Positions 1-10,203 are shown, numbered from the stretch's first letter. The stretch: DNA of 64,000 nt from Desulfobacter sp. (GCA_028768545.1 CP054838.1:861501-925500), one strand, 5' to 3'. A program made the numbers and translations. Notes: a model not told the origin generated them from the sequence alone.

Positions 1-1615
1 AGGGTTCCAGGCCGGCGTTTAATGTCAAATCGCCGAGAAAAATATCATTGAGGGCCAAATTTGAACCCAAAAGGGAGAGGGTCACCCAAGACCCAAAAGG
101 ACCGTCAATATCTGCCGTGGCCCTGAGGCGTCCTTTTCCTTGAACACGGCTAAGCCTGTCCAGGGCTCCGAGATCATCCATCTCAAGTTCAAGGCGGCCT
201 AAAATTTCCCGGCTGGCTATGTCCATCCGGCCCTGGCCTGTGAATTCTCCTCCCGGCATGGTCAGACAGATGGAGCTGACCTTGGCCACGGACTGATCAA
301 AATCCGCATCCATGCTGAGGTTGAAATCCATTGGGCCCCCCCCTTCCCGGGATTGAAAAAAACTGGCAATGGATTCGGATTGAATGGCAGCCCTCAGGTT
401 TTCAGGATAAACCCCCTGGCCCTCCAGCCGTATTCTGGAAGATACTTGGCCCTTTGGAAGGGTTGGGGCCATGGCTGACAATTTCACCCCCTCCAGAGCA
501 AGATCCGCTTCATAAGAGACTTCGTTCAAATCAAAGCCTTGTAAAAACCCGTTGGGAAAAGCGGTTTCAAGATCCACCTTCCCGTCCAGGGAAAAGTCTC
601 CCACAGGGGAACCAAGGCAGGCCACCCCCATGGTTGCCTGTCTGTCTGTCATCATCAATCTGAAATCAGAACGGCCAAATGAATATTGATTGACGCCTCC
701 ACCTTTAGAAGAGATAAAAATCTTTACCCCAGGATTATCAGGACGGCCTTTAACACTGATCTTAGCTCGGACCCGGCCGTTTAGATCTAAATTCTTTATC
801 CCTGCCGCCCGAACGACAGGTTCCAGTATTATCCCGGAAGCCAGGCTCATATCCAGCACAGGGGTTGTAAAAATATCCTTGATCTGTCCCCGGATCTTCA
901 TGTCGACCCCGGAGGATCCGCCCTGAACAAGGATATCAGAGAGTTGGCCCTCCTCAAGATCTGCCTGGACAAGCCAGGGATCAAGAACAAAGAATTGCCC
1001 CTTGTATTGGATATCTCCGGTCGCCATCTCCATCTTGAGCCGGGCAGAGGTTTCAAAGAGATCAAATTCTGAAACCCGGATATCCAGCCCTGAACCAACA
1101 AGATTCAGATCATTGTCCGGCATCTTAACCTGGACACGGCCTTGATTGAGCTCAAATTCATCGATCAGGATATTAAAGGGAATTTCCAGGGGCCCGGTTG
1201 AACGTTCAGGGGGGGAGGACCTGGGCGGAATCAAAGCCGTCAAAAGGTTGGAAGACCCGTCTTCCAAAATGCTGAGCCTGAATTCAGGAGAATCCAGAAC
1301 AAGCCGGGATAAGGAGATTTCTTTTGACATCAGCCGGGTCCAGGATAAATCCAGGCCCAGTTTTTTGATGCGAACCAGGTCTTTCCCGGCCTCCCCCTGC
1401 AAAACAATTCCCTCCAGATCCAGCTGTCCTGCAAAAATACCAAGCCTGACTTTATCAACCAGCAGGTAACCGGGAATGGTCTCATTCATACGGGCAAGCA
1501 GAAAATCCCGGGGAAACCGGCTCTCCAAAAACCAGGCCAGGCCCCAGGCAAAGGCCATAAAAAGCCCACAGACAATCCCTGCCCATACATAGATTTTTCT
1601 GCCCCGGGCCAACAA
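1..1615 (-). CDS. AsmA/TamB-like envelope protein (partial, C-terminus beyond left edge)
   Basis: A single frame is open on the minus strand from about 1615 to the left edge (more than 535 codons), so the gene is cut by the window. I chose the TTG at 1615-1613 (a second TTG follows at 1612) because GGAGG lies about 8 bases upstream and an in-frame TGA lies further upstream. The N-terminus has basic residues, then one hydrophobic segment (VWAGIVCGLFMAFAWGLAW), a typical inner-membrane anchor. The rest is long, low-complexity beta-rich sequence with recurring L-x-L-x-G and V/I-x-G-R/K units and no catalytic motifs, as in AsmA/DUF748/TamB proteins that bridge the periplasm. By family analogy it would act in outer-membrane lipid transport or homeostasis. 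The family is inferred from architecture and style only. Confidence 0.6.
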   Translation of the reverse strand, partial: MLARGRKIYVWAGIVCGLFMAFAWGLAWFLESRFPRDFLLARMNETIPGYLLVDKVRLGIFAGQLDLEGIVLQGEAGKDLVRIKKLGLDLSWTRLMSKEISLSRLVLDSPEFRLSILEDGSSNLLTALIPPRSSPPERSTGPLEIPFNILIDEFELNQGRVQVKMPDNDLNLVGSGLDIRVSEFDLFETSARLKMEMATGDIQYKGQFFVLDPWLVQADLEEGQLSDILVQGGSSGVDMKIRGQIKDIFTTPVLDMSLASGIILEPVVRAAGIKNLDLNGRVRAKISVKGRPDNPGVKIFISSKGGGVNQYSFGRSDFRLMMTDRQATMGVACLGSPVGDFSLDGKVDLETAFPNGFLQGFDLNEVSYEADLALEGVKLSAMAPTLPKGQVSSRIRLEGQGVYPENLRAAIQSESIASFFQSREGGGPMDFNLSMDADFDQSVAKVSSICLTMPGGEFTGQGRMDIASREILGRLELEMDDLGALDRLSRVQGKGRLRATADIDGPFGSWVTLSLLGSNLALNDIFLGDLTLNAGLEP

Positions 1616-1712
1616 GGTTCTCTCCTCCTTTTTCCCCCTAACCAACGCTTTGGGTTGTACTCATCCGGCCTCACCTTTTGCCCGGATATTTCATGACAAT
1701 TTGAAAAAAACC

Positions 1713-3023
1713 CAGTAGTGTCCGGTTAGGTTGTTGCATATAAAAAGCATCTAAAATCATTGAAAAAACAGTCGGTTTTGTGTTGACAAATGTGCGTAAA
1801 AATTTTTGTGCGCCTTGAAAATTTAACTCAAGGAGCTCAAATGACGCACATCTCAGTCCCTAAAAAACAACTACGGTCCCTGAACTTTGACAATTTCAGG
1901 TGCCCTCTGATAAAGTCACTTTCAAAAGCACCGGAATTACAATCTCGAGGAGACCGCCCTTTAAAAATGACATTCGAAGACCAGATAAATGCTTTGGTTT
2001 ATTTCCATCTTCAGGAGCACAAGTCTGCCCGACATTTAATTCAGGATCTCAAGGAGAATGTTTTTGCTAAAGAAAATATTGCGCCAGACGGTGGTATCAG
2101 CCGTAGTAGTTTCTGTGAAGCCATCAATCACAGGGGACTCGAACAACTGCAATTTATCTTTGAGGATCTTTATAAACAGGCTCTTGAGTGTCATCCGGGT
2201 GAACACGCCGAGTTAGGAGAGTTGGTTTCCATTGACGGTAGTCTCATAAATGCAGTCCTTTCAATGCACTGGGCGAACTACAGAAAAGGAAGTAAAAAAG
2301 CCAAAGTACATTGCGGATTTGACATTAATCACGGAATCCCAAACAAAATCTTTTTGACTGAAGGCAACGGCGCTGAACGCACTTTTGTTCCCAAAATACT
2401 TTCCAAGGGGCAAACAGGTGTTATGGATCGTGGATATCAATCCCATAAAGAATTTGACCTGCTTCAGGAGCAAGGCAAACATTTTGTCTGCCGTATAAAA
2501 ACCAGGACAACAAGAACAATTATTGATAACCACGAGACCCCTTCCGACAGCTACATTTTTTATGATGCACTGGTTAAACTTGGTACTCCGAATCAAAACC
2601 AGACGAAAAGGCCTGTTCGGGTTGTTGGCTATAAAATTGCTGGCGTCAAATACTATGTGGCAACTGACAGGCATGATTTAACAGCGGAACAAATAGCAAC
2701 AATTTATAAACTCCGGTGGACCATTGAGGATTTTTTCAAATGGTGGAAAGAACATCTGAAGGTATATCATCTCATTGCCCGCAGTGAATACGGCCTTATG
2801 GTTCAGATTCTTGGCGGCCTTATCACTTACCTGTTACTGGCAATCCATTGCCAAAAACAGTTTAATGAAAAGGTCACGATCAAAAGAGTTCGGCAGCTGC
2901 GAACCGCCATTCTAAATGACCTTTTTGGCTGCGAGGAGCAGGGCTCTCATAGTTCAAACAGGGACAATATTGTCAAAGATCAAAAAATTATTGAGCAAGC
3001 AAAAACCTAACCGGACATCACTG
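1713..3023 (+). mobile_element. IS4-family insertion sequence, copy 1 (1311 bp)
   Basis: The element begins CAGTAGTGTCCGGTTAGGTT and ends with the near-perfect inverted repeat AACCTAACCGGACATCACTG. It is flanked by the 9-bp direct repeat AAAAAAACC at 1704-1712 and 3024-3032, a target duplication showing insertion as a discrete unit. Two further 1311-bp copies occur at 36444 and 41440. The leader holds TTGACA (about 1783) as a likely promoter element. It sits between the AsmA-like gene and the presenilin-like gene and breaks no recognisable coding frame. Confidence 0.95.
1841..3010 (+). CDS. IS4-family transposase (copy 1)
   Basis: DDE transposase of 389 residues. The first acidic residue lies in SIDGSLINAV, the second in VMDRGYQS, and the C-terminal signature Y-x2-R-x3-E-x6-K is exact in YKLRWTIEDFFKWWK, which defines the IS4 family. 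I chose ATG 1841 because AAGGAG precedes it by five bases; the frame is open upstream to a GTG at 1790 inside the IS leader, which lacks a ribosome site. Copies 2 and 3 differ by only a few substitutions (for example Q/R early, P/S in the C-P-L-I-K region), so the family spread recently. Confidence 0.95.
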   Translation: MTHISVPKKQLRSLNFDNFRCPLIKSLSKAPELQSRGDRPLKMTFEDQINALVYFHLQEHKSARHLIQDLKENVFAKENIAPDGGISRSSFCEAINHRGLEQLQFIFEDLYKQALECHPGEHAELGELVSIDGSLINAVLSMHWANYRKGSKKAKVHCGFDINHGIPNKIFLTEGNGAERTFVPKILSKGQTGVMDRGYQSHKEFDLLQEQGKHFVCRIKTRTTRTIIDNHETPSDSYIFYDALVKLGTPNQNQTKRPVRVVGYKIAGVKYYVATDRHDLTAEQIATIYKLRWTIEDFFKWWKEHLKVYHLIARSEYGLMVQILGGLITYLLLAIHCQKQFNEKVTIKRVRQLRTAILNDLFGCEEQGSHSSNRDNIVKDQKIIEQAKT

Positions 3024-3094
3024 AAAAAAACCCAATCCTTTGGTGAAATATGCGGCTGAACACCCGGGCGATGATTCCCCGGCCGATCCATTTT

Positions 3095-3919
3095 TTAGCG
3101 GAACACTCTGACCATAATGATCAGGCCGATCAATAGAGCTGAAAATCCAAGCATGGGACGGATCTCAGCCTTTGTCAGTTTGCGCATCTCAGGATATCTC
3201 ACTGCCATCACCCCGGCAAATCCCAGGGAGATAAAGGGAAGGGCAGGTAAAAAAAGATTTCCCCACCAGGCAGAAAATATGGACAGGCACAATCCAAGGC
3301 AGGCTATCGGAAAGTACAAACGCCCCTGTTTTCCAACCAGACTGTCATTCATTTTAAATTTTTCAGCACAGGCACAAAGAAAAACAATCACAACCCAGTC
3401 AGAGACCCCGAAAACCGGCAGAAAAAGATCAGATCCGGGCAAAGGCATTTTTAGAAGAAAAAAATCCACCAAAGGGGGAATCCCTTTCATTCCCCCTTCA
3501 TAATAGCCTGAAATATTCTCTGCAAAATTCCGGGTCGGGCCGGCAAAAACGCTGAACAGATCAGCAAGGGAAACAACCACGCAAACCGGTACAAGCTCGG
3601 CAGGACGTTTCAAGGACACGGCCAGCCAGCTTCCCAAAACAGAGGCAAACAAGACCAGGTTAAGGGTTAAAACACAGGTCAGCACATTGGATCGTTCTCC
3701 GGTCAAAACAACCCATCCATACCCGGCTGCAAAAATAAAAAAACAGGCGGCCAGCACCTTTGTCCGCAACGCCCCCTGCCCTTGAATCCGGGGGTCAATA
3801 CGGATCATATACACCCTTGAAACCCAGGCCGCCAACAAGACAAATCCCAGGATAAAGCCATATTCAAAAACCTGGAAGATGAGGCCCTTTTCCGGCAGCA
3901 CCTGTCCCAGAAAATTCAT
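3095..3919 (-). CDS. Multi-pass membrane protein with presenilin/SPP-like (GxGD) motifs
   Basis: Integral membrane protein of 274 residues with about eight or nine hydrophobic segments. Three motifs appear in the order seen in presenilins and signal peptide peptidases. The first is an intramembrane Asp in SLADLFSVFAGPTRNFAENI (compare archaeal Y-D-A-I-S-V-Y-x-T-K-H-M). After a P-P-L-V-D-F-F-L-L-K-M-P stretch comes a second Asp in FLPVFGVSDWVV (compare G-x-G-D). The third is LPALPFIS near the C-terminal membrane segments (compare the PAL motif). If real, it would be an intramembrane aspartyl protease. The tyrosine of YD is Ala and the glycine before the second Asp is Ser, so activity is uncertain. 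It follows an IS4 copy and precedes the DUF4438 gene on the same strand. An unrelated polytopic protein is possible. Confidence 0.5.
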   Translation of the reverse strand: MNFLGQVLPEKGLIFQVFEYGFILGFVLLAAWVSRVYMIRIDPRIQGQGALRTKVLAACFFIFAAGYGWVVLTGERSNVLTCVLTLNLVLFASVLGSWLAVSLKRPAELVPVCVVVSLADLFSVFAGPTRNFAENISGYYEGGMKGIPPLVDFFLLKMPLPGSDLFLPVFGVSDWVVIVFLCACAEKFKMNDSLVGKQGRLYFPIACLGLCLSIFSAWWGNLFLPALPFISLGFAGVMAVRYPEMRKLTKAEIRPMLGFSALLIGLIIMVRVFR

Positions 3920-3966
3920 TCCTGATAAGACCAGGCACCAGGTCAGGCCTATAATAAAAACAGGCT

Positions 3967-4851
3967 TCAGGTTTCAGCCCCCAGCCCCAGAATATCCGCA
4001 ATATTTGCCCCGGGATCAATCACAGGCTCAATCAAGGACTTAGGGCAGGTCATGAGGGTAGAAATCCCTGGACCGTGGCCGGCCAGCCGGCAGTCGGAAT
4101 GAACCAGGATGCCGATGCTCACCGCCCCCTGGACAAAGGCCCGGCCATAGGAGTTGTCATGGTCCATGAGTGCCACAAAATCCCCGAACCGCATCTGGTC
4201 CAGGCGATATTTTTCAACCGTGTCAGGATCTGAGGTCATGATGTCATAGTCCCCTGCCCCCACATGGGCCCGGCCAACCCCTGATCCCATGCACGGGGCC
4301 GGTACCATGGTGGTGACCCCGACCTTGAGCCGTCCGTTTCCCTGCTCTGAAATCTTCATCTTTTCCAAAAGGTTGGGATCCAGGTTAAACAGCTTGATCT
4401 CCGGGTAATCTGTCAGGGCAAGCCCCTGGCCCTTGGCCCGGATGAGAATCTTATCCTCATAGGTCATCTTCTCTTTGACTGCCCGGGGAAAATCCACAAT
4501 AATATGCTCGGATCCTCCGTGATGGCCGATGACCACACCGGTTCCCCCCTTGGCTTCTCCTGAAATCAGCCGGGCCTCATTTCCCACACAGGACAGAAGC
4601 TGGAGGGAATTATTGGGAAATTCATTGGGTTTTTCACCATTGGCCGTACACGAGACCCCGGGTTCGATGTGGTCCCCGGCCAGACCAAAGGCTGAATCCC
4701 CGGCCTGGACATTGAGGGTGATTCCGCCGATGGCGGGCAATAAAAAAGGCTCTCCCTGGTGATCCACCTTCCAGCCCAGGCCCACCCGGGGCATTCCGGG
4801 TTTGCACGCCAAGAACATTTCCACGACTTTATCTTTGTTGGTCTTTAACAT
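3967..4851 (-). CDS. DUF4438 domain protein
   Basis: Soluble protein of 294 residues covering the full length of the DUF4438 family as I recall it from Thermotogae, Clostridia and Desulfobacterota. Family-like features are [11 protein letters not shown] near residues 42-52, GDHIEPGVS at 59-67, [16 protein letters not shown], an [18 protein letters not shown] segment near 188-205, and [13 protein letters not shown] near the C-terminus. Conserved His/Asp/Gly clusters suggest a metal- or phosphate-binding fold, but no reaction is established for the family. It has no signal peptide or membrane segment. It lies 13 bp downstream of the MFS gene on the same strand, so co-transcription with an exporter is likely. 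Start is ATG 4851. Confidence 0.7.
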   Translation of the reverse strand: MLKTNKDKVVEMFLACKPGMPRVGLGWKVDHQGEPFLLPAIGGITLNVQAGDSAFGLAGDHIEPGVSCTANGEKPNEFPNNSLQLLSCVGNEARLISGEAKGGTGVVIGHHGGSEHIIVDFPRAVKEKMTYEDKILIRAKGQGLALTDYPEIKLFNLDPNLLEKMKISEQGNGRLKVGVTTMVPAPCMGSGVGRAHVGAGDYDIMTSDPDTVEKYRLDQMRFGDFVALMDHDNSYGRAFVQGAVSIGILVHSDCRLAGHGPGISTLMTCPKSLIEPVIDPGANIADILGLGAET

Positions 4852-4864
4852 AAATTTTTTCCTT

Positions 4865-6013
4865 TTATTTTGGATATCTGCCCAGTTTAATTAAAAAAGG
4901 AACCGCTGTAAATCCTGTTATTGCAGCGATAATAAACATATAATCCAGTCCGAAGGCATCTCCTAACGCCCCGACCACCACCACGGCAATGGAACGGACC
5001 GCAAAAGAAATCATCATGAACAGCCCGTTTGCGGCCGAAGGGTTGTCTTTGGCTGTTTCCTGGATCAACGCCAGCATCACAGGGGTGGTGGACAAGACTG
5101 TAAACCCTGTCACCATGAGCATGAGAACCTGGAAAATCCCTGAAGTCAATATAAACAAAAGAATGGAAACCGGGGCAATCACAAGGGCCCAGAACAGCAC
5201 CCGCTGCCGTCCCAACCGGTCCGAGAGAGTACCGGCGGACAAAATCCCTGCCACGCCCAGGGCCTCGTATGCGGCCAGGGCAGCCCCCCCGTACCATAAA
5301 CTCTGGGTCTTCTGCTCCACGTAAACGGTTAAAAACATGCCCATGGACCCGTGCATAAAGGCCCGGGCCGCCAGAATGCCGGTCAGGGGCTCCAGAACAT
5401 GACAGATCTCCCTGTAGGCGGATTTTAAAGATCCCCGCCTTTTAAAGGCAATCTTCTCATCCGAAGGTTCCAGAGTTAAGTATAAAAGTATCGACGTGAC
5501 CAAAGCTAAAACCAGAATATAGTGAAAATTTGCCAGCCCCAGAACCGTGACGGCGGCCACGGCCACCATGGGTCCGAGTGTTCTGGCAAGTTCCCCGCCG
5601 GTCATGAAAAAACTCATGCCCCGGCCCTTGAGATCCCGGCTGTACCTTGCCACCAGCACCGGGGCAGGCACATGGAAAAGGGCCACTGAAATCCCGGCCA
5701 AAAAAAACAGGACCAAAAGCATGCCGTAGGACGGGGCGATGCCCATAAAACTCATGGGAATGGCCGTCAAGGTCGGGGCAATAATTACCAGCCACCTGGC
5801 AAGCCCGCGATTGTCTGCAAAAAGCCCGATCAGGGGATTGACCAGGGCCGGAATCTGCATCACCGTGGACAAAAGCCCTGCCTTACTCAGGCTCAAAGAA
5901 AGCTTTTCAATGATCAAGGGCAGCAGAGGGGAGAGAAAACTGGTGTAAAGGTCATGGACAAAGTGGGCAAAAGAGATCAAAGAGACCCTGGGGCCATCAA
6001 ATTTTTTTTCCAT
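4865..6013 (-). CDS. MFS transporter (Fsr-like exporter)
   Basis: Major facilitator of 382 residues with twelve predicted membrane segments and short loops. Visible signatures are the loop 2-3 motif in [12 protein letters not shown] (degenerate G-x-x-x-D-R-x-G-R), a second half-repeat [15 protein letters not shown], and the antiporter-like proline/glycine-rich [13 protein letters not shown] in helix 5. The [21 protein letters not shown]-terminus resembles the fosmidomycin-resistance (Fsr) branch. Substrate cannot be inferred. The ATG at 6013 lies five bases after the surE stop, so surE, this gene and DUF4438 form a minus-strand operon. Confidence 0.8.
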   Translation of the reverse strand: MEKKFDGPRVSLISFAHFVHDLYTSFLSPLLPLIIEKLSLSLSKAGLLSTVMQIPALVNPLIGLFADNRGLARWLVIIAPTLTAIPMSFMGIAPSYGMLLVLFFLAGISVALFHVPAPVLVARYSRDLKGRGMSFFMTGGELARTLGPMVAVAAVTVLGLANFHYILVLALVTSILLYLTLEPSDEKIAFKRRGSLKSAYREICHVLEPLTGILAARAFMHGSMGMFLTVYVEQKTQSLWYGGAALAAYEALGVAGILSAGTLSDRLGRQRVLFWALVIAPVSILLFILTSGIFQVLMLMVTGFTVLSTTPVMLALIQETAKDNPSAANGLFMMISFAVRSIAVVVVGALGDAFGLDYMFIIAAITGFTAVPFLIKLGRYPK

Positions 6014-6019
6014 GGAATT

Positions 6020-6770
6020 CTAGTATCCTGAGGTCTGAAGCATCTCCATGACCCCATAGGCGGTCATGTCGCATTGGATGGGGGTAATGGATAAAAAATG
6101 ATCCTGAATAGCCCGATTGTCCGTGTCCCGGCCCGGTGCTGCCGCATCCATCTGGGAATACCAGAAATAGGGTTTTTTCCTGGGATCTTTTTGCCGAACA
6201 AAACCAGTGGAAAGGTTGTTGTCTGCCTGGCAGGTGATACGCGCCCCCCTCAATCTGATCCATGGGGATACAGGGTCCGTTAATGTTCAAAAACACCCCC
6301 TTGGGCAGGCCCTGGGAACAGACCTTGTCCACCCTGGAGACCAGGTATTTGGCCATGCCCTTAAAATCCATGACCTCTCCGTACTGAATGGAAGCGGCAA
6401 TGGAGACAATACCGTTCAGGGCCGCCTCCCTTGCCGCACCTGCCGTGCCTGAATAATTAATATTGATCCCGGTATTGGAGCCTGCATTAATGCCTGAAAT
6501 CACCAGATCCGGACGGCCCTGGCAAAGGGTTGCCAAGGCCAGTTTAACGCAGTCAGCAGGGGTTCCGGTAACCGCATACCCCTGACCGCCGCCGTTAAGA
6601 TCCACCCGGTCATACCGCAGGGGCTGATTCAGGGTAATGCCGTGTCCAATGGCGCTTCTTTCCCTGTCGGGCGCAGCCAGGATCACCTCATGATCCCGGG
6701 TCAATGCCCGGTAAAGGGCCTGAATACCCGGGGCCCGGTATCCATCGTCATTTGTCACTAATATTTTCAT
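6020..6770 (-). pseudogene. surE: 5'-nucleotidase SurE, frameshifted
   Basis: The N-terminus MKILVTNDDGYRAPG with a second SGINAGSNTGININYSGTAGAA block is diagnostic of the SurE survival phosphatase (metal ligands D8/D9 and the S/N of the second block). The first frame is correct to about residue 173 (NINGPCIPMDQI). It then reads nonsense through to a stop at 5997, inside the MFS gene. The proper ending (RGARITCQ..., ending TSGY with a TAG at 6020-6022) continues in another frame. The slip lies in a run of six G (forward C) near 6246-6251. It may be a homopolymer sequencing error or a genuine inactivation; every other family feature and the length of about 250 residues are normal. Confidence 0.85.
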
Positions 6771-7037
6771 ATTTTTCTCTGTTTATTTTAATCCGTTGGT
6801 TAACCTTTTTATGCCTTAATTGTATTGAGGCGACTCTAGGGGATTTTCAAGTAAAAAGTCAAGCATTGGGTGGTAATTTTAAAATAGACGGCTCCCCGGA
6901 TCATCCAAGCTGAATATACGACTGCCAGGGGCCGGGCATCTCTGCCATGAAAGCGCCGCGCGGTCAAAGGCCAAGGGGAGGCCTGGGCATGTTGACCCGG
7001 CAAGCCTTCGATGACTTTTGCAGCCTTGAGGGGAGAC

Positions 7038-8934
7038 TCACTGAAGGGCAGGGCGCCTGGCCCTTAAACGAGCCTCTACCATGGCCCCCATCCGGTCCAG
7101 AGAATAGGGCTTGAACAAACAATTGCCACGGCTCAGGGTGGCAGCATCGGAAAATCCCGTGACAAAAAGAACGGCCTGGTCCGGGGGCTTTTTTAAAATC
7201 TGTTCACACACGGCCACCCCGTCCATCCCGGGTTCCATAATAATATCAAGAATCACCAGATCCACCGGGTTCCGGTTTAAAAATTCAAGCCCCTCCTCAC
7301 CCGAGGCGCAACAGTGGACCCGATATCCCAGCCGCTCCAGGAGCCGGCAGGCAATTTCCAATTGAACGGGGTCGTCATCAACCACCAGCAGGTGTTGGTT
7401 CTTCCCTTTTACCAGCCTGTTTTTAACCTCTTTTCCTGATTCACGGGCCTGGACAACGGCGGGAAAATAAATATCCACACAGGTGCCCTGGCCCAGGGTG
7501 GATTCAACCTGGATAAATCCCTTGTGGTCATTGACCGCACCCATCACCAGGGCCATGCCAAGGCCTGTTCCGGAACGGCCCATCTGTTTGCTGGTATAAA
7601 AGGGTTCAAATATGAATTCAATCTCTTCCGGGGCAATCCCGGCCCCGTTATCTGAAATGGAAAAAAGGATATACTCTCCCTTGGGAATCTTAAAATATCC
7701 CTGGACCGGGTAAATAATTTTTTGGGGCTGTGACAACACCTGTTCTCTGACCCGGATCAAAATCTCACCGGTGCCTGAAATGGCTTCCACCCCGTTGGTT
7801 AAAAGATTCATCAGGGTTTTGGAAAGATGGACCGGAGATCCGATAACGGTTTTACTGCAGGGTTCAAACTGGGTCCTTATGGATATCGATTTGTGGGCCG
7901 CCATAAACTGCCGGTGTTCCGGGCTGCCAAGGTAGGATTCGGCAATCTGCTGAATATCCATGGGAACGGCTGTCACCACCCCCCGACGGGACAGGGTTAA
8001 AAGGTCATCCACAATGGCTGCGGCCTTCAATCCCGATGATTTAATGGTTTCAAGGGCATCTTTTAAAGGATCATCCTTGTCCATGGTCGGGATAGGTGAC
8101 AAGGCCGGAAAGTATATTGTTCAAATCATGGGCCACACCGGAAGCCACCCGGCCAACCGTCTCCATTTTTATGGCATGAAGAAGCTGTTTTTCAACCCGG
8201 TCCCTCTGCTGGATCTCTTGGATCAGTTTCCGGCTCTGGGCCCTGTATTTGCGTTCTGATTCCTTGAGTTCAGCCCTGGCTGCAAAAAAACCGGACAAAT
8301 AACTCCGGCGGACCAACGCCGTCCCCAGGGTCAAAAGGGAAAAAAGGCCCACGGCAATAAAAAACCGGGTCCAATAGGCCTGGTTTGCCCAGAAAACATC
8401 CAGGCCGGTGGCCAGAAAACAGAAGATCAGGGCAAAATTAAATGCCAGGGCAATGGACACCCCCAAGCGATCAGGCATCCACAAAGAAAGTAAAAAGAGA
8501 AACAAAAATGTCCAGGGGCTGACGTCCGCCTGATGCAAAACGCCCCCCCCCCCCAATATATAAACACCGAAAACAAGGAGCTGGAATCGTAACACATACC
8601 GGTAAATCAACATTTTCTTCAAATCCAAAAGCCGGGATTTCATAACCCAAAGAACGAGAATGAATCCCAAAAGCTGGAAATTGAGAACCCAGGATGCCCA
8701 GAACCGTCCGGAAAAACCCACATAAATATTAAACAGGGAGATGAACGGCACCAGGACAAATAAAAACCCCTTGAGGGTTGCAGGATGCTCCAACACCTGT
8801 TTTTCTACAGGACTGATCATAGTCTCCTGGTATAGATCGCTCATAAAGAATAATTCACTCAAACACAGGCAAGTTTTTTTTAACAGATATGGGAAAAATT
8901 TAAAAGATCCCTTGCGAAAAGATTGACTTATCAT
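7038..8934 (-). pseudogene. Hybrid sensor histidine kinase/response regulator, frameshifted
   Basis: Two overlapping frames make one protein. The upstream frame (8934 to 8071) has about six membrane segments, a coiled linker (ELKESERKYRAQSRKLIQEIQQRD) and the H-box VASGVAHDLNNILSG. It runs out at LVTYPDHGQG. The downstream frame (8102 to 7038) resumes in DDPLKDALETIKSSG and carries the ATPase domain (NLLTNGVEA, DNGAGI, GRSGTGLGM) and a receiver domain (LLVVDDD, LVILDIIMEP, with Lys in FKPYSL). The break is near 8090-8100 and a few residues are probably missing. The start is uncertain: ATG 8844 and ATG 8820 (AGGAG just upstream) are better candidates than 8934. The membrane part contains a 12-base G tract. 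No output domain follows. Confidence 0.8.
8543..8554 (-). repeat. 12-base homopolymer C/G tract inside the kinase gene
   Basis: Twelve consecutive C on the plus strand (G in the coding strand) encode four glycines between two membrane segments of the broken histidine kinase. With 12 bases the frame is kept; gain or loss of one base would truncate the protein before the H-box. This is the longest homopolymer I noticed in the window. Confidence 0.9.
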
Positions 8935-8992
8935 GGTTTGAGTATTATGGGTTTAGTATTGACGCTTTACTGATTTCTCCAGGAGGTATTTC

Positions 8993-9988
8993 ATGGAAAA
9001 CACGAAATTTCAGGCCATGGTCGTAAGGGAAACTCAGCCCAAAATCTTTTCCCGCACGGTTGAAGACCGTTTAGTCAAAGACCTGCCCCGAGGGGATGTT
9101 CTTATCCAGGTTTTTTATTCATCCCTGAACTACAAGGATGCCCTGTCCGCCACAGGCAACAAAGGGGTCACCCGCAATTTTCCCCACACCCCGGGCATTG
9201 ACGCGGCAGGCATTGTCCAGGCCAGCAAAACATCCCAATTTTCGCCGGGCGACAAGGTCATCGTCACCTCATACGATCTTGGAATGGATACGGACGGGGG
9301 GTTTGGACAATATATCCGGGTGCCTGAAAGCTGGGTGATTCCCCTGCCCCCCGGACTGAGTCTTGAACAGAGCATGGTCCTGGGAACGGCCGGGTTTACA
9401 GCAGCCATGTCCGTTGAACGGCTGGTCCCGGAAATTACCCCTGCCCAGGGGCCGGTGCTGGTCACCGGTGCCACCGGCGGTGTGGGCTCCCTGGCCTGTG
9501 CCATTCTGTCCAAACTGGGCTATGAGGTGGCAGCCGTATCAGGCAAGCCTGATGACGGATTTCTCTCGTCTCTGGGGGTAGAACGAATTATTTCAAGACA
9601 AAATTTTATCAAAGAGACAACACCGCCCCTGCTAAAACCCGTCTGGGCCGGGGTGGTGGATACGGTGGGCGGGGATATCCTGGCCTGCGCCATCAAAGGC
9701 ACCATGGAAAACGGCAGGGTGACCTGCTGCGGCCTTGTGGCCTCCCCAAATCTGCCCATCACCGTATTCCCCTTTATTCTCAGGGGAATTTCCCTGCACG
9801 GCATTGATTCCCAGCACTGCCCCATGGCCTTGAGAAAAAAACTCTGGCATCACCTGGCCTCGGACTGGAAACCCAGCCTGCCCGAGACCCTGATCCAAAC
9901 GACCGGTTTAAATGATCTGGACCCCTTTATCGACAATATTCTCAAAGGCCGGATCAAAGGCAGAACCCTTGTGGAACTGCAATCATAA
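8993..9988 (+). CDS. acuI: YhdH/AcuI-type NADPH:quinone or acrylyl-CoA reductase
   Basis: Zinc-independent medium-chain dehydrogenase/reductase of 331 residues, the normal size for YhdH/AcuI. Visible are the N-terminal catalytic domain with SSLNYKDALSATGNKG and FPHTPGIDAAG, the nucleotide-binding VLVTGATGGVGSLA near 161-174, and a C-terminal FPFILRGISLHGIDS. These blocks are typical of YhdH/YhfP; members reduce acryloyl-CoA to propionyl-CoA with NADPH. AGGAGG lies six bases before ATG 8993. It is transcribed divergently from the histidine kinase and is followed 28 bp later by the zinc-ribbon gene. The physiological substrate is not shown by the context. Confidence 0.8.
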   Translation: MENTKFQAMVVRETQPKIFSRTVEDRLVKDLPRGDVLIQVFYSSLNYKDALSATGNKGVTRNFPHTPGIDAAGIVQASKTSQFSPGDKVIVTSYDLGMDTDGGFGQYIRVPESWVIPLPPGLSLEQSMVLGTAGFTAAMSVERLVPEITPAQGPVLVTGATGGVGSLACAILSKLGYEVAAVSGKPDDGFLSSLGVERIISRQNFIKETTPPLLKPVWAGVVDTVGGDILACAIKGTMENGRVTCCGLVASPNLPITVFPFILRGISLHGIDSQHCPMALRKKLWHHLASDWKPSLPETLIQTTGLNDLDPFIDNILKGRIKGRTLVELQS

Positions 9989-10016
9989 AAGACCCTTAAA
10001 CAAGAAGGAGATCCCC

Positions 10017-10199
10017 ATGAGCACACCTCAACATTGTCCCGGGTTTGAACATTTTAAAGAACTAAAATCATTCACCTGCAAATGTCCCAAGTGCAATGCA
10101 ACCAAGGAAATTTTTTCAGACGAATTTGACAAAACCCATAAATGCGACCAATGCGGCGAGGAAATTGACTTTACCTCGTGCACCTACGAGGCGGGTTAA
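10017..10199 (+). CDS. Small zinc-ribbon protein
   Basis: Sixty-residue soluble protein with two CxxC pairs, CKCPKC (near residue 21) and CDQC (near 43), arranged like a zinc ribbon or rubredoxin-like knuckle, plus Cys near both ends. AGAAGGAG precedes ATG 10017 by six bases, which sets the start; the open frame runs upstream into acuI without a ribosome site. It lies 28 bp after acuI and probably shares its transcript. No enzymatic role can be assigned; it could be a metal-binding adaptor. Confidence 0.65.
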   Translation: MSTPQHCPGFEHFKELKSFTCKCPKCNATKEIFSDEFDKTHKCDQCGEEIDFTSCTYEAG

Positions 10200-10203
10200 C
10201 CCC

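Noticed and set aside
2261..2674. 137-codon open frame antisense to the IS4 transposase, repeated in all three copies
   Set aside because: Its conservation follows from the near-identity of the IS copies; it has no family resemblance or ribosome site.
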